A DNA stretch of 24,929 nucleotides from Chitinophagaceae bacterium (GCA_021323155.1 JAJTCI010000004.1:1-24929); one strand, 5' to 3'. Shown: positions 1-6,607, numbered from the stretch's first letter. Translations and numbers: made by a program. The notes: generated by a model not told the origin, from the sequence alone.

Positions 1-343
1 AGGAGGACTTTCCGGTGAAGATCAGCACAAAGTGGAACGGCAGATAGCCGATTCTGAATTCGTGAGCGACGCCATGGACGGCCTGCAGCAGGTGCGCGAT
101 AAGAAGTCCATCGACCAGTACGTGGAGGAATTGAACAGGCAACTGCACAAGCAGGTAGCTGCAAAAAAGAAAAGAAAACAGAAGCGGAAACTGAAAGAAT
201 ATCCATGGATCACCATCGCGGTGCTGGTGGTACTCGGGATCTGCCTGCTTACTTACGTGGTGATGCGATACTATCAAAAACACCGGGATGCCGATCCCAA
301 ACCATCAACAGCTCTCGAGGTAGTCTCTCCCATAACATCTTAG
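1..343 (+). CDS. C-terminal part of a single-pass membrane protein (5' truncated by window edge)
   Basis: The frame is open from base 2 and ends at TAG 341-343, so the true start lies upstream of the window. The GTG at 32 lies inside a continuous reading frame and is probably not the start. The visible part has an acidic segment ('DSEFVSDAMDGLQQV'), a Lys/Arg-rich stretch (KKKRKQKRKLK), then one hydrophobic helix (about ITIAVLVVLGICLLTYVVM) and a short polar tail. The pattern 'dpFvaDAmeGLq' followed by a basic linker and one membrane helix is common in Bacteroidota proteins encoded beside ECF sigma factors, which may be anti-sigma or TonB-linked. That link is an inference; the N-terminus needed to judge it is missing. 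By the positive-inside rule the basic side would be cytoplasmic. Confidence 0.75.
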   Translation, partial: GGLSGEDQHKVERQIADSEFVSDAMDGLQQVRDKKSIDQYVEELNRQLHKQVAAKKKRKQKRKLKEYPWITIAVLVVLGICLLTYVVMRYYQKHRDADPKPSTALEVVSPITS

Positions 344-362
344 CACTACCTGTCCGGATTTT

Positions 363-836
363 TTAGTAATTGATCTTGTCGGACTTCTTGTCCCATTCTT
401 CGAACACTTTGATCGCCTCGTCGCGCCCGATGCATTCTATGGCGATCTTTCGCTGATCAAGCGGAAGTACGAGTTCATCATAGATCAATGAATCGTCGAA
501 GCCGATGTTGGCCGCATCAACGCGGGTATTGGCGTAGAAAACCTTTTTTGGCCGGGCCCAATAGATGGCACCCATGCACATGGGGCATGGTTCACACGAG
601 GTGTAGATCTCGCAATCCTCTAACTGGAAAGTGGCCAGGTTCCGGCACGCATCTCTGATGGCAACGATTTCTGCGTGGGCAGTCGGATCATTGGAAGAAG
701 TGACCTGGTTGTTTCCCTTGCCCACGATCTCGTTACCTTTCACCACAATGCAGCCAAATGGACCGCCGTGGTTGTTCATCATTCCCTTCCGGGACAACTC
801 GATCGCTTCAAGGATAAATTTTCTTTCTCGCTCCAT
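363..836 (-). CDS. guaD: Guanine deaminase / nucleoside deaminase (CDA fold)
   Basis: This 157-residue zinc deaminase of the cytidine-deaminase fold probably converts guanine to xanthine in cytosolic purine salvage. The zinc and catalytic signature is complete: H54-A-E56, with E56 the proton shuttle, and C84-P-M-C87 inside 'SCEPCPMCMGAIYWARP'. The stretch 'VTSSNDPTAHAE' and the C-terminal 'NIGFDDSLIYDEL' resemble Bacillus GuaD more than the tRNA deaminase TadA, and the length (about 156) matches GuaD. The start ATG at 836 gives 'MERERKFILEAIELS', the usual N-terminal helix. It lies 64 nt downstream of the small DUF3606-like gene on the same strand. A TAnnTTTG-like box (TATATTAG, 865-858) lies in that gap, so it may have its own promoter. 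A related nucleoside deaminase with another base specificity is possible. Confidence 0.9.
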   Translation of the reverse strand: MERERKFILEAIELSRKGMMNNHGGPFGCIVVKGNEIVGKGNNQVTSSNDPTAHAEIVAIRDACRNLATFQLEDCEIYTSCEPCPMCMGAIYWARPKKVFYANTRVDAANIGFDDSLIYDELVLPLDQRKIAIECIGRDEAIKVFEEWDKKSDKINY

Positions 837-900
837 TGCCGGGACTTTAGCCGGCTGCTAATATATTACGTTTTATCTATGGGAGGAAGCAATGCCCCCA

Positions 901-1146
901 CTAGTACGACGTTTTTCCAGGTTCGAAGTGATGAGGCAACATCCCTTCCGCCTTCAGGAACCAGATGATCCGGGGTAACAGGTTGCTCCCGGTTGCTTTA
1001 AAAGCTTTTATTAAATGTATGGGACTGATGTTAAGAACCCGGGACCAATAAGCCAGGTCTTCGGCTTTGGATATGTTTACGGTGTGCTGGTCGAATTGCA
1101 TCATTTCCATTTTCGAATATCGGCACAATAAATATGCCCCTGCCAT
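901..1146 (-). CDS. Small DUF3606-like protein
   Basis: This small protein has at most 81 residues. The core 'TVNISKAEDLAYWSRVLNISPIHLIKAFKATG' resembles the DUF3606 pattern, in which a strand is followed by 'Y/W-W-t-k-x-l-g-v-s-x-x-x-l-x-x-A-v-x-x-v-G'. DUF3606 proteins are short and of unknown function. The start is uncertain: ATGs at 1146, 1110, 1104 and 1101 are in frame, and the later ones would give the usual short N-terminus before the domain ('MMQFDQHTVNI'). No Shine-Dalgarno sequence discriminates between them. It is divergent from the PAS protein at 1238. The tail after the domain (LPRIIWFLKAEGMLPHHFEPGKTSY) has no recognisable motif. Confidence 0.6.
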   Translation of the reverse strand: MAGAYLLCRYSKMEMMQFDQHTVNISKAEDLAYWSRVLNISPIHLIKAFKATGSNLLPRIIWFLKAEGMLPHHFEPGKTSY

Positions 1147-1237
1147 CGGTTTTTTTTGGTTTTTGCAGATAAAACAGGCTTTTTGTTCATTTTCAGACTA
1201 AAATGTTGCAATTTTAATTAACACTTTCGCTTTTATC
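1147..1237. promoter_or_regulatory. AT-rich divergent intergenic region
   Basis: This spacer between the divergent DUF3606-like and PAS genes is rich in T-runs on the plus strand and must hold both promoters. I see no clean TAnnTTTG box for either gene. The nearest plus-strand candidate, around 1221-1234, has at least two mismatches. Assignment rests on position and base composition only. Confidence 0.35.
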
Positions 1238-2635
1238 ATGACTAACAGCTCAACGGTAAACCATTCGAGTAGCCTGCTCGCGTTTCAGCAGGCTGTTGAC
1301 CTGAACCTGTTGATGTCAGTGACGGACAAAAACGGGGTATTTAAAAGCGTCAATAAGAACCTCTGCGAAGCGTCGGGATATTCCGAAGCGGAGTTGATCG
1401 GTGAAAGCTTCAGGATACTGTCGACAGCCGACGATGATGGTTTTTTTGAAAAGATGTGGCAGTCGCTCCTGACAGCAGGTGGCTGGAAAGGTGAAGCCCG
1501 GCATAAAGCGAAAGACGGTTCCATCTTCTGGCTGGACAAGGTGATCGTTCCGATTTGGGACGAAAGTTCCGAAATCCGGGAGTTGCTGTCAATTGGGACC
1601 CTTATCACAGACCATAAAGAAGCCGAGTTTGCTTTGCTCAGGAACAAAGAGCGCAGCGACGCCTTATTCAATGCCATTCCCGAAATGATCTCCTTATCCA
1701 CACCCGAGGGTAAACGATCATACGTGAACCGGATCTTCTGTGATTTCTTCGGGAAGACCGCCGAAGAACTCAAGGACCGGAATTATTCATTCGCTGACGA
1801 AAAAAGCATTCGCGAATATATCGACCAGCTTAAAGCACTTACTCCCAATAATCCCAGTATCACAAATCTCCACCTGATTGAGAATGCGCATGGTGAACGT
1901 CGCTGGATCCTATGGAGCGAGACTGGCATATTTGATGCCGAAGGAAAGCTTACCGAAATTCTTTCGCTCGGCAAGGATGTTACCCGGATGAAGGAAGCGC
2001 AGGAAGAGATCGTGAGCCAGAAGCGCTTTACAGAAGGCATCCTGAACAATATTCCCGCCGATATCGCTGTGTTCGACGACCAGCACCGCTATGTTTTTGT
2101 GAACCAGAAAGGTCTAACCAATGAAGGGATGCGCAACTGGCTGATTGGTAAAACTGACTTTGACTATTGCGAACTCAAGAACCTCGATAAAAAGCAGGCC
2201 GAGAAGCGGCGCGCTTTTTTCAATAAGGCAGTCACTACCGGGGAGCAGATCGAATGGGTAGATGAGCATGAGACTTCCAATGGGGAGAAGAAATATATAC
2301 TCCGAAAGTTTTATCCGTATAAAGAAGACGAGCGCATCCGTTACGTCATCGGGTATGGTATCGACGTGACCTCAATTAAGAGGGCCGATGAGCAAAAGGA
2401 TGAATATATCAAGCAACTTGAGGAGATCGCCTTTACCACTTCGCACAAAGTGCGTCATCCACTCGTTAATATACAGGGTTTGCTGCCTATGCTGGAGGAT
2501 GAGAGCCTTTCTACTGACGACCGGCGGAAGGTGTTGCAATACATGAAGGATTGCACCATACTTCTTGATGAATTCACCAGGGAACTTTCTAAAAACCTGC
2601 TTTATTACAAGCAACAGCTTACCCCACAACGCTGA
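1238..2635 (+). CDS. Triple-PAS sensor protein with orphan histidine-kinase H-box
   Basis: This 465-residue cytosolic sensor has no membrane segment or signal peptide. It has three PAS domains: about residues 15-130 ('SVTDKNGVFKSVNKNLCEASGYSEAELIG', ending in a PAC-like 'LLSIGTLITDHKEAE'), 137-255 and 262-385 (ending 'YVIGYGIDVTSIKRADEQ'). A coiled linker leads to an H-box, 'TSHKVRHPLVNIQGLL', with a potential phospho-acceptor at H403. The protein ends about 60 residues later in a helix ('LLDEFTRELSKNLLYYKQQ'). That corresponds to the dimerisation helices only. No N, G1 or G2 boxes of an HATPase_c domain follow in any frame, so it cannot autophosphorylate by itself. Proteins of this build ('SHKVRqP', no ATPase) are frequent in Bacteroidota and may be phosphorylated in trans or act as phosphorelay or dimer partners (inference). 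No response regulator is adjacent. Confidence 0.85.
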   Translation: MTNSSTVNHSSSLLAFQQAVDLNLLMSVTDKNGVFKSVNKNLCEASGYSEAELIGESFRILSTADDDGFFEKMWQSLLTAGGWKGEARHKAKDGSIFWLDKVIVPIWDESSEIRELLSIGTLITDHKEAEFALLRNKERSDALFNAIPEMISLSTPEGKRSYVNRIFCDFFGKTAEELKDRNYSFADEKSIREYIDQLKALTPNNPSITNLHLIENAHGERRWILWSETGIFDAEGKLTEILSLGKDVTRMKEAQEEIVSQKRFTEGILNNIPADIAVFDDQHRYVFVNQKGLTNEGMRNWLIGKTDFDYCELKNLDKKQAEKRRAFFNKAVTTGEQIEWVDEHETSNGEKKYILRKFYPYKEDERIRYVIGYGIDVTSIKRADEQKDEYIKQLEEIAFTTSHKVRHPLVNIQGLLPMLEDESLSTDDRRKVLQYMKDCTILLDEFTRELSKNLLYYKQQLTPQR

Positions 2636-2663
2636 CCGTGCGCATCTTTTAGCCTGCTTCGAT

Positions 2664-2671
2664 TATCTTAG
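2664..2671 (+). promoter_or_regulatory. Candidate -7 box (TATCTTAG) of the NlpC/P60 gene
   Basis: TATCTTAG differs at one position from the Bacteroidota -7 consensus TAnnTTTG and ends exactly 4 nt before the ATG at 2676. Three other promoters in this window have the same spacing. No convincing -33 TTTG was found at 19-21 nt upstream. Confidence 0.35.
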
Positions 2672-2675
2672 TTCA

Positions 2676-3290
2676 ATGAAGTATATAACACCATCGGTGT
2701 CGGTCGCACCGCTTCGGAAAGAGCCTTCTCACCGTAGTGAAATGACCAGCCAGTTACTGAAAGAGGAAATCGCAATGTTGCTCGAATCCAATAAGGACTT
2801 CACGCTTGTTCGATGTCTTTACGATGGATATGAAGGCTGGTGTGCCAACAACCAGTTCGTTGAAACGGAAGCCGGAGCGACCGGTACCTGGTCTTCACTC
2901 GTATTTAATGAAAGAAATATTAAGGAGAAGGCCAACACCTTTCTCGATACGCCTTATCTCTGGGGTGGCAAAAGCAAATGCGGTATCGATTGCAGCGGGT
3001 TCTGCCAGCAGGTATTTAAGATTTTCGGGATCGTGCTGCCACGGGATTCGTACCTGCAGGCCGAACTTGGGGAAGTGGTCGGTTTCTTAGAGGAAGCAAG
3101 GTGTGGCGATCTCGCTTTTTTTGATAACGAAGAGGGCCGCATCACCCATGTGGGGATCTTGCTGGGAAACAACGAGATCATTCACTCCTCAGGCAAGGTG
3201 CGCATCGACCGGATCGACCACCAGGGGATTATTAACGCGGAGACCGGTGTGAGGACCCACCGGCTCAGGATCATCAAAAGCTATGCGTGA
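2676..3290 (+). CDS. NlpC/P60 (C40) peptidase with N-terminal SH3 domain
   Basis: This is a 204-residue cysteine peptidase. The N-terminal third (about residues 1-65, starting 'MKYITPSVSVAPLRKEPSH' and including 'LVRCLYDGYEGWCANNQFV') looks like the bacterial SH3 domain of dipeptidyl-peptidases. The C-terminal NlpC/P60 domain has 'TPYLWGGKSKCGIDCSGFCQ' with catalytic C106, H158 in 'THVGILLG' and the third polar residue H170 in 'EIIHSSG'. There is no signal peptide, so like Bacillus YkfC it probably hydrolyses imported muropeptide fragments (gamma-D-Glu-diamino-acid bonds) in the cytoplasm. The frame extends upstream to 2565, but ATG 2676 is preferred: it lies after the preceding stop at 2635 and begins directly with the SH3 strand. 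Exact substrate is inferred from the family. Confidence 0.88.
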   Translation: MKYITPSVSVAPLRKEPSHRSEMTSQLLKEEIAMLLESNKDFTLVRCLYDGYEGWCANNQFVETEAGATGTWSSLVFNERNIKEKANTFLDTPYLWGGKSKCGIDCSGFCQQVFKIFGIVLPRDSYLQAELGEVVGFLEEARCGDLAFFDNEEGRITHVGILLGNNEIIHSSGKVRIDRIDHQGIINAETGVRTHRLRIIKSYA

Positions 3291-3308
3291 CAGGACTGAG
3301 ACGCCGGG

Positions 3309-3470
3309 TTACATAATATCGAGCGCCAGCGCAAAATAGGTCACTGCGCCGGGCAGGGCCAACCAGAAGAAAGGTCTTGCTCCAGGAATGGCAAGCATCG
3401 CCACCATGATAGCGGTCCACACAAAACACAACATCCAGTATTTCGCGGTTGATTTCTTTTTTACTTCCAT
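3309..3470 (-). CDS. Small two-helix membrane protein (53 aa)
   Basis: ATG 3470 to TAA 3309 encodes 53 residues. It begins with a basic N-terminus (MEVKKKSTAKYW), followed by two hydrophobic segments, about residues 12-27 (MLCFVWTAIMVAMLAI) and 34-51 (PFFWLALPGAVTYFALAL), joined by a short Pro/Gly/Arg turn. This is a helical hairpin with both ends probably cytoplasmic. A perfect -7 box (TATATTTG, 3494-3487) lies 16 nt upstream. The composition is far more protein-like than the overlapping longer minus-strand frame at 3274-3582. It ends 18 nt from the convergent NlpC/P60 gene and lies just downstream of the TSUP gene. I do not recognise a family. Small hydrophobic hairpins often modulate neighbouring transporters, but that is speculation here. 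Confidence 0.65.
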   Translation of the reverse strand: MEVKKKSTAKYWMLCFVWTAIMVAMLAIPGARPFFWLALPGAVTYFALALDIM

Positions 3471-3486
3471 CGGTGAAAATTTGCCG

Positions 3487-3494
3487 CAAATATA
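3487..3494 (-). promoter_or_regulatory. Bacteroidota-type -7 box (TATATTTG) for the 53-aa membrane gene
   Basis: On the minus strand TATATTTG matches TAnnTTTG perfectly and lies 16 nt before the ATG at 3470. No good -33 TTTG is visible in the GC-richer sequence upstream. Confidence 0.5.
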
Positions 3495-3514
3495 AGCTGG
3501 CCCCGGTAATAAGG

Positions 3515-3949
3515 TCAGTTTTTTTGCGTGGTGGTTTCAATACCTGTCGGTCCCCCGGAAGACGAGGGTTTCTTCCGGTCAAGGAAGAGCATCTTCAGCG
3601 CTACAAGCATCATTACGATGGCGAAAAAACGCTTTACCTTTTCTTCACTCATTCCCAACGCTATTTTGCTGCCAAAAAAACTGCCTATAACAAAGCCTAA
3701 AGCAATTACGGCCACGTATTTGAATTCTACATACCCCTGCTTGTAATAATTATATACTCCCAGGATACCGATCGGGAAAAGCAACAGAGCCAGTGTTGTG
3801 CCCTGGGCGCTTTTTTGCGGGAAGGCGAGGAGGTACACTAAAGCCGGCACTATGACGATACCTCCGCCGATGCCTACCATTCCGCTGAGCATGCCGGCCG
3901 CGATACCCACCACGACCAGGATAAGGACGGTTGAGATTGTCATTTCCAT
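3515..3949 (-). CDS. Half-size TSUP (TauE/SafE) family transporter
   Basis: This is a 144-residue inner-membrane protein with about four hydrophobic segments. The first carries the TSUP signature 'GMLSGMVGIGGGIVIVPAL', the N-terminal half-repeat motif of sulfite/sulfonate/organic-anion exporters, followed by 'AQGTTLALLLFPIGILG'. Full-length members have two such repeats (about 250-270 residues); this one ends after one with a polar tail (DRKKPSSSGGPTGIETTTQKN), so it would have to dimerise. There is no sign of a frameshift or a second half nearby. ATG 3949 is chosen because it lies 4 nt after the ppa stop; an in-frame ATG at 3976 would overlap ppa and add polar residues. Substrate is unknown. 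Context with crcB and ppa suggests an anion-related role. Confidence 0.82.
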   Translation of the reverse strand: MEMTISTVLILVVVGIAAGMLSGMVGIGGGIVIVPALVYLLAFPQKSAQGTTLALLLFPIGILGVYNYYKQGYVEFKYVAVIALGFVIGSFFGSKIALGMSEEKVKRFFAIVMMLVALKMLFLDRKKPSSSGGPTGIETTTQKN

Positions 3950-3953
3950 GTAT

Positions 3954-4502
3954 TTATTTTTCGGCGAAGGTTTCACTGTAGAATTCGATGGCGTCGGAAA
4001 TGATCTTCAGGGCGGTTGTCTTATCACCAAACTCTTCCACGCTCACCATTTTATTCTCCAGTTTTTTATATTCCTCGAAGAAATGCCTGAGTTCGTCGAA
4101 AAAGTGTTTTGGCAATTCTTCCATGTTGTTATAGTGGTTGACACTGGGGTCGTTTGCGGCAACTGCAATGATCTTATCATCCGCATCTCCGCTGTCTACC
4201 ATTTGCATCACCCCGACCACTTTGGCCTGCATGATCGTTAGGGGTTGAACGGCCAGCGATGTGATCACCAGTATATCCAGCGGGTCTTTGTCACCACCAT
4301 AGGTGCGGGGGATAAAGCCGTAATTTACCGGGTAGTAAAAAGAGGAGTAGATCACCCTGTCCAGCTTCAGCAGCCCACTAGCCTTGTCGATCTCGTATTT
4401 GGCGCGTGAGCCCTGTGATATCTCTATCACTGCATTCACTACTCTTGGCGCCTGCTCGCCGGGTGTGAGGCCATGCCAGGGGTGTAAGACGGTTTGCATC
4501 AT
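3954..4502 (-). CDS. ppa: Inorganic pyrophosphatase (family I)
   Basis: This 182-residue soluble Mg-dependent pyrophosphatase hydrolyses PPi to 2 Pi and so drives biosynthetic reactions. Family signatures are present: 'VIEISQGSRAKYEID' (E27, K35, E37), 'SFYYPVNYGFIPRTYGG' and the metal-binding D71-K-D73-P-L-D76, equivalent to the DGDPxD of E. coli PPase. The upstream-extended frame (to 4655) is a shadow of crcB. ATG 4502 overlaps the crcB stop in the arrangement ATGA, indicating translational coupling; ATG 4499 directly follows. Fluoride is a classic inhibitor of this family, which makes the location behind the fluoride channel functionally sensible. The TSUP gene starts 4 nt downstream. Confidence 0.95.
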   Translation of the reverse strand: MMQTVLHPWHGLTPGEQAPRVVNAVIEISQGSRAKYEIDKASGLLKLDRVIYSSFYYPVNYGFIPRTYGGDKDPLDILVITSLAVQPLTIMQAKVVGVMQMVDSGDADDKIIAVAANDPSVNHYNNMEELPKHFFDELRHFFEEYKKLENKMVSVEEFGDKTTALKIISDAIEFYSETFAEK

Positions 4503-4870
4503 ACCAGTTTGGTTAATTGGATACCTGCAAATGTAGCTGCTAAACCAAGAACAACGCTTAAACTGATATAGAGGGCGGCCATAAGGTATCGTTGCTGCTG
4601 CAAGAGCTGCACACACTCCAGGCTGAATGCGGAAAACGTAGTAAAGCCCCCGCACAAGCCGGTTACAAGAAAAAGGCGCCAGTTATCGCCCGGGACCTGT
4701 GATTTTAGCCATAGGCCTATAATGATACCTATGGCCAAAGAGCCGGTGGCATTTACCAGCAATGTAGCCAGGGGGAAATGGGATGTACGAATCATGACGC
4801 TGCACAAATACCTGAGCATCGAACCCAGCATACCGCCGGCGCCAACGATCAGCAGGTGCTTTAGCATCAT
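4499..4870 (-). CDS. crcB: Fluoride channel CrcB/Fluc
   Basis: This 123-residue, four-helix membrane protein forms dual-topology dimers that export fluoride and so keep cytoplasmic enzymes active. Diagnostic segments are 'GGMLGSMLRY' (helix 1), 'ATLLVNATGSLAIG' with the conserved pore Asn N40, and 'GLCGGFTTFSAFS' (about 71-83) carrying the phenylalanines that line the fluoride path. The start ATG 4870 overlaps the stop of the upstream lipoprotein gene (ATGA), and its own stop overlaps ppa in the same way. No fluoride riboswitch is recognisable upstream of the operon, so control may be constitutive or act through another sensor. Identity is firm; in vivo substrate follows from the family. Confidence 0.95.
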   Translation of the reverse strand: MMLKHLLIVGAGGMLGSMLRYLCSVMIRTSHFPLATLLVNATGSLAIGIIIGLWLKSQVPGDNWRLFLVTGLCGGFTTFSAFSLECVQLLQQQRYLMAALYISLSVVLGLAATFAGIQLTKLV

Positions 4871-5271
4871 AAATTTGGATCAAGTGTATATTTCAGGTCG
4901 ACCTTCCATTCACCCTGGATGTTGATGACCTTTACTTTCCGCGCGATCCGGTCGTAGGAGCTTTTATAATGTATGACCATTTCTGTCTCACTGAGGTTCT
5001 CAGTGTCACCGATCATAATGGACGCATCCTTGTACCCCTCCCTGTCATCCGTGCTTCTTGCACGTAGCTGACGGTGCAGCCGTGAAAGGATCGCGTTATT
5101 CTCTTCATCATCGATCATGTATGCCCTGGCTCGCTGGGAATCGCCTTTCAGCAGGGCATCGATAAATTCCCGCGCAGCATCCAGTCCATTTTCCGCTTTT
5201 GTATATTTGACGTCGTTGTCATTGCATGCAAAAAGAATGGCGAATACCAGCAGGAATATCAGTCTCTTCAT
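4867..5271 (-). CDS. Small lipoprotein, DUF4878/NTF2-like
   Basis: This is a 134-residue exported lipoprotein. ATG 5271 gives 'MKRLIFLLVFAILFACNDND', a short basic and hydrophobic signal peptide with lipobox LFAC and lipidated C16. The frame extends to 5301, but those codons lie in the phoH terminator region. The mature part ('GLDAAREFIDALLKGDSQRARAYM', later 'EMVIHYKSSYDRIARKVKVINIQGEWKVDLKYTLDP') has the helix followed by curved-sheet pattern of NTF2-like DUF4878 lipoproteins. Function is unknown. It is the first gene of the crcB-ppa-TSUP block, and its stop overlaps the crcB ATG, so all are probably one transcript. An outward-facing lipoprotein beside an anion channel could be a sensor or accessory subunit, but that is speculation. 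Confidence 0.8.
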   Translation of the reverse strand: MKRLIFLLVFAILFACNDNDVKYTKAENGLDAAREFIDALLKGDSQRARAYMIDDEENNAILSRLHRQLRARSTDDREGYKDASIMIGDTENLSETEMVIHYKSSYDRIARKVKVINIQGEWKVDLKYTLDPNL

Positions 5272-5275
5272 GGCG

Positions 5276-5283
5276 CTAAGGTA
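5276..5283 (-). promoter_or_regulatory. Candidate -7 box (TACCTTAG) of the lipoprotein-crcB-ppa operon
   Basis: On the minus strand TACCTTAG has one mismatch to TAnnTTTG and ends 4 nt before the ATG at 5271. A TTTG formed by the end of the phoH terminator T-tract (5302-5299) lies upstream, but at 15 nt, shorter than the usual 19-21. Confidence 0.35.
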
Positions 5284-5304
5284 AATGTTCGTCGCGGACA
5301 AAAA

Positions 5305-5331
5305 AAAGAGGCAGCCAACGGCTGCCTCTTT
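5305..5331 (-). terminator. Intrinsic terminator of phoH
   Basis: A perfect 12-bp stem (5305-5316 with 5320-5331, loop AAC) lies 19 nt after the phoH stop. On the minus strand it is followed by a run of T (to about 5300). It separates phoH from the downstream lipoprotein-crcB operon. Confidence 0.92.
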
Positions 5332-5349
5332 AGATTTTCGGGTTGGAAA

Positions 5350-6333
5350 TTATGGTCGGTTTTCCATTTGTTGCTGATCTTTCTGTTTCTCGCGGTCATA
5401 AGCCTTAATTATCGCCTTGACCAGCCTGTGCCTTACTACGTCTTCTTCATCCAGTTCGATATGAGCGATGCCTTCGATGTTACGGAGGATCTTTGTAGCC
5501 GTCCATAGGCCACTTCGCTGGTTTTTAGGAAGGTCTACTTGCGTAGGGTCACCGGTGATGATCGCCTTCGCGTTGGCACCAATACGGGTCAGGAACATTT
5601 TTATTTGCAGATCGTTCGCATTTTGCGCCTCGTCCAGGATGATGAACGCGTTATCCAGTGTACGGCCCCTCATATACGCAAGAGGAGCGATCTCGATGGT
5701 GCGCGTGCTCATGTAATATCCCAGCTTATCGGCCGGGATCATATCGTCCAGGGCATCATATAAAGGCCGCAGGTATGGATCGATCTTTTCTTTCAGGTCC
5801 CCGGGCAGAAATCCAAGGCTTTCGCCAGCCTCAACTGCCGGACGCGTTAGAATGATCTTCTTCACTACCTTATTCTTGAGCGCGCGCACCGCTAAGGCCA
5901 CCGCCGTGTACGTCTTACCGGTACCTGCGGGACCCACCGCAAACACGATATCGTTCTTGTCGACCGCGGTCACCATCTTTTTCTGGTTCGCAGTCCTGGC
6001 GCGAACGGTCTTTCCGTTCGGTCCGAAAACGAGAATATCGTTCGGGTTCTTGTCCACAAAAGCGTCAATGGTCTCCGCATCGTCGCCGCCAAGGATCTGT
6101 TCGAAATAGTTCTCACTAAGGTGACCGTTTCGCTCCAGGTACTGGATGATGAGGTCTATTTTTTCTTTTGCCGATTCAATTTGTTCTGGAGCACCACTGA
6201 GTTTTATTTGTGTGCCGCGGGAAAGGATTTTTAAGAGGGGGAATTTCTTTTTTAACAAGTCTAGTTTTCCGTTATTGACTCCAAAAAATTCTATTGGGTT
6301 TACGGTGTCGAGGTTAATGATTGCGTCTGTCAA
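5350..6333 (-). CDS. phoH: PhoH-like ATPase (YbeZ family)
   Basis: This 327-residue cytosolic P-loop ATPase belongs to the PhoH/YbeZ family, linked to RNA metabolism and 16S rRNA processing together with YbeY. The N-terminal about 70 residues form a KH-like fold ('IEFFGVNNGKLDLLKKKFPLL'). The ATPase has Walker A 'GPAGTGKT' (134-141), 'TRPAVEAGESLGFLPGDL' (163-180), Walker B 'IILDEAQN' (231-238) and sensor 'ITGDPTQVDLP'. Length is normal. A Gln/Lys-rich tail (EKQKDQQQMENRP) ends the protein. It is a single-gene unit with its own promoter (TAAATTTG, 6407-6400) about 66 nt upstream and a strong terminator. No ybeY is adjacent in this window. Confidence 0.93.
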   Translation of the reverse strand: MTDAIINLDTVNPIEFFGVNNGKLDLLKKKFPLLKILSRGTQIKLSGAPEQIESAKEKIDLIIQYLERNGHLSENYFEQILGGDDAETIDAFVDKNPNDILVFGPNGKTVRARTANQKKMVTAVDKNDIVFAVGPAGTGKTYTAVALAVRALKNKVVKKIILTRPAVEAGESLGFLPGDLKEKIDPYLRPLYDALDDMIPADKLGYYMSTRTIEIAPLAYMRGRTLDNAFIILDEAQNANDLQIKMFLTRIGANAKAIITGDPTQVDLPKNQRSGLWTATKILRNIEGIAHIELDEEDVVRHRLVKAIIKAYDREKQKDQQQMENRP

Positions 6334-6399
6334 TTCGGTCCGATTTAAATGAACAATCTGGTTTCGAGTCGCTTATTCTATACTTACCAACATCTATTC

Positions 6400-6431
6400 C
6401 AAATTTAATTAATGACAAGCCATAATTCCAA
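6400..6431 (-). promoter_or_regulatory. phoH promoter
   Basis: On the minus strand a TTG (6431-6429) is separated by 21 nt from TAAATTTG (6407-6400), a perfect TAnnTTTG -7 box of the Bacteroidota primary sigma factor. The predicted leader to ATG 6333 is about 60 nt. Confidence 0.55.
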
Positions 6432-6607
6432 CTGATTGTTTTACACAGGTTGTGGATAGATAAATCTTTTTTGGGGTCCGGCGTTCTGGCATGCGGTTCA
6501 ACATTCGTTATGCTGCTCTTTTGTACATTTTCCGCTTCGCCCCGGAATGACCGTTCAAGATCTCTGCGGGTCTAGCCAGAGGTATTCTGCAAATAATCGA
6601 GGGTTTT

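Noticed and set aside
1285..1773. 162-residue frame opposite the PAS gene
   Set aside because: It is antisense to a well-supported coding region, with no recognisable domain.
2636..2675. Possible frameshifted HATPase_c domain after the PAS protein
   Set aside because: The following bases lead into the NlpC/P60 gene. No N or G box is encoded in any frame, so there is no broken kinase.
3274..3582. 102-residue minus-strand frame overlapping the NlpC/P60 end
   Set aside because: Composition is not protein-like. The 53-residue frame at 3309-3470 has membrane helices and a promoter box and explains the region better.
5272..5304. Fluoride riboswitch upstream of the lipoprotein-crcB-ppa operon
   Set aside because: Only about 30 nt separate the phoH terminator from the first ATG, too short for the aptamer, and no consensus is seen.
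6465..6600. Possible tRNA or small RNA in the phoH-uup gap
   Set aside because: No cloverleaf, no T-loop with a matching acceptor stem, and no terminator hairpin.
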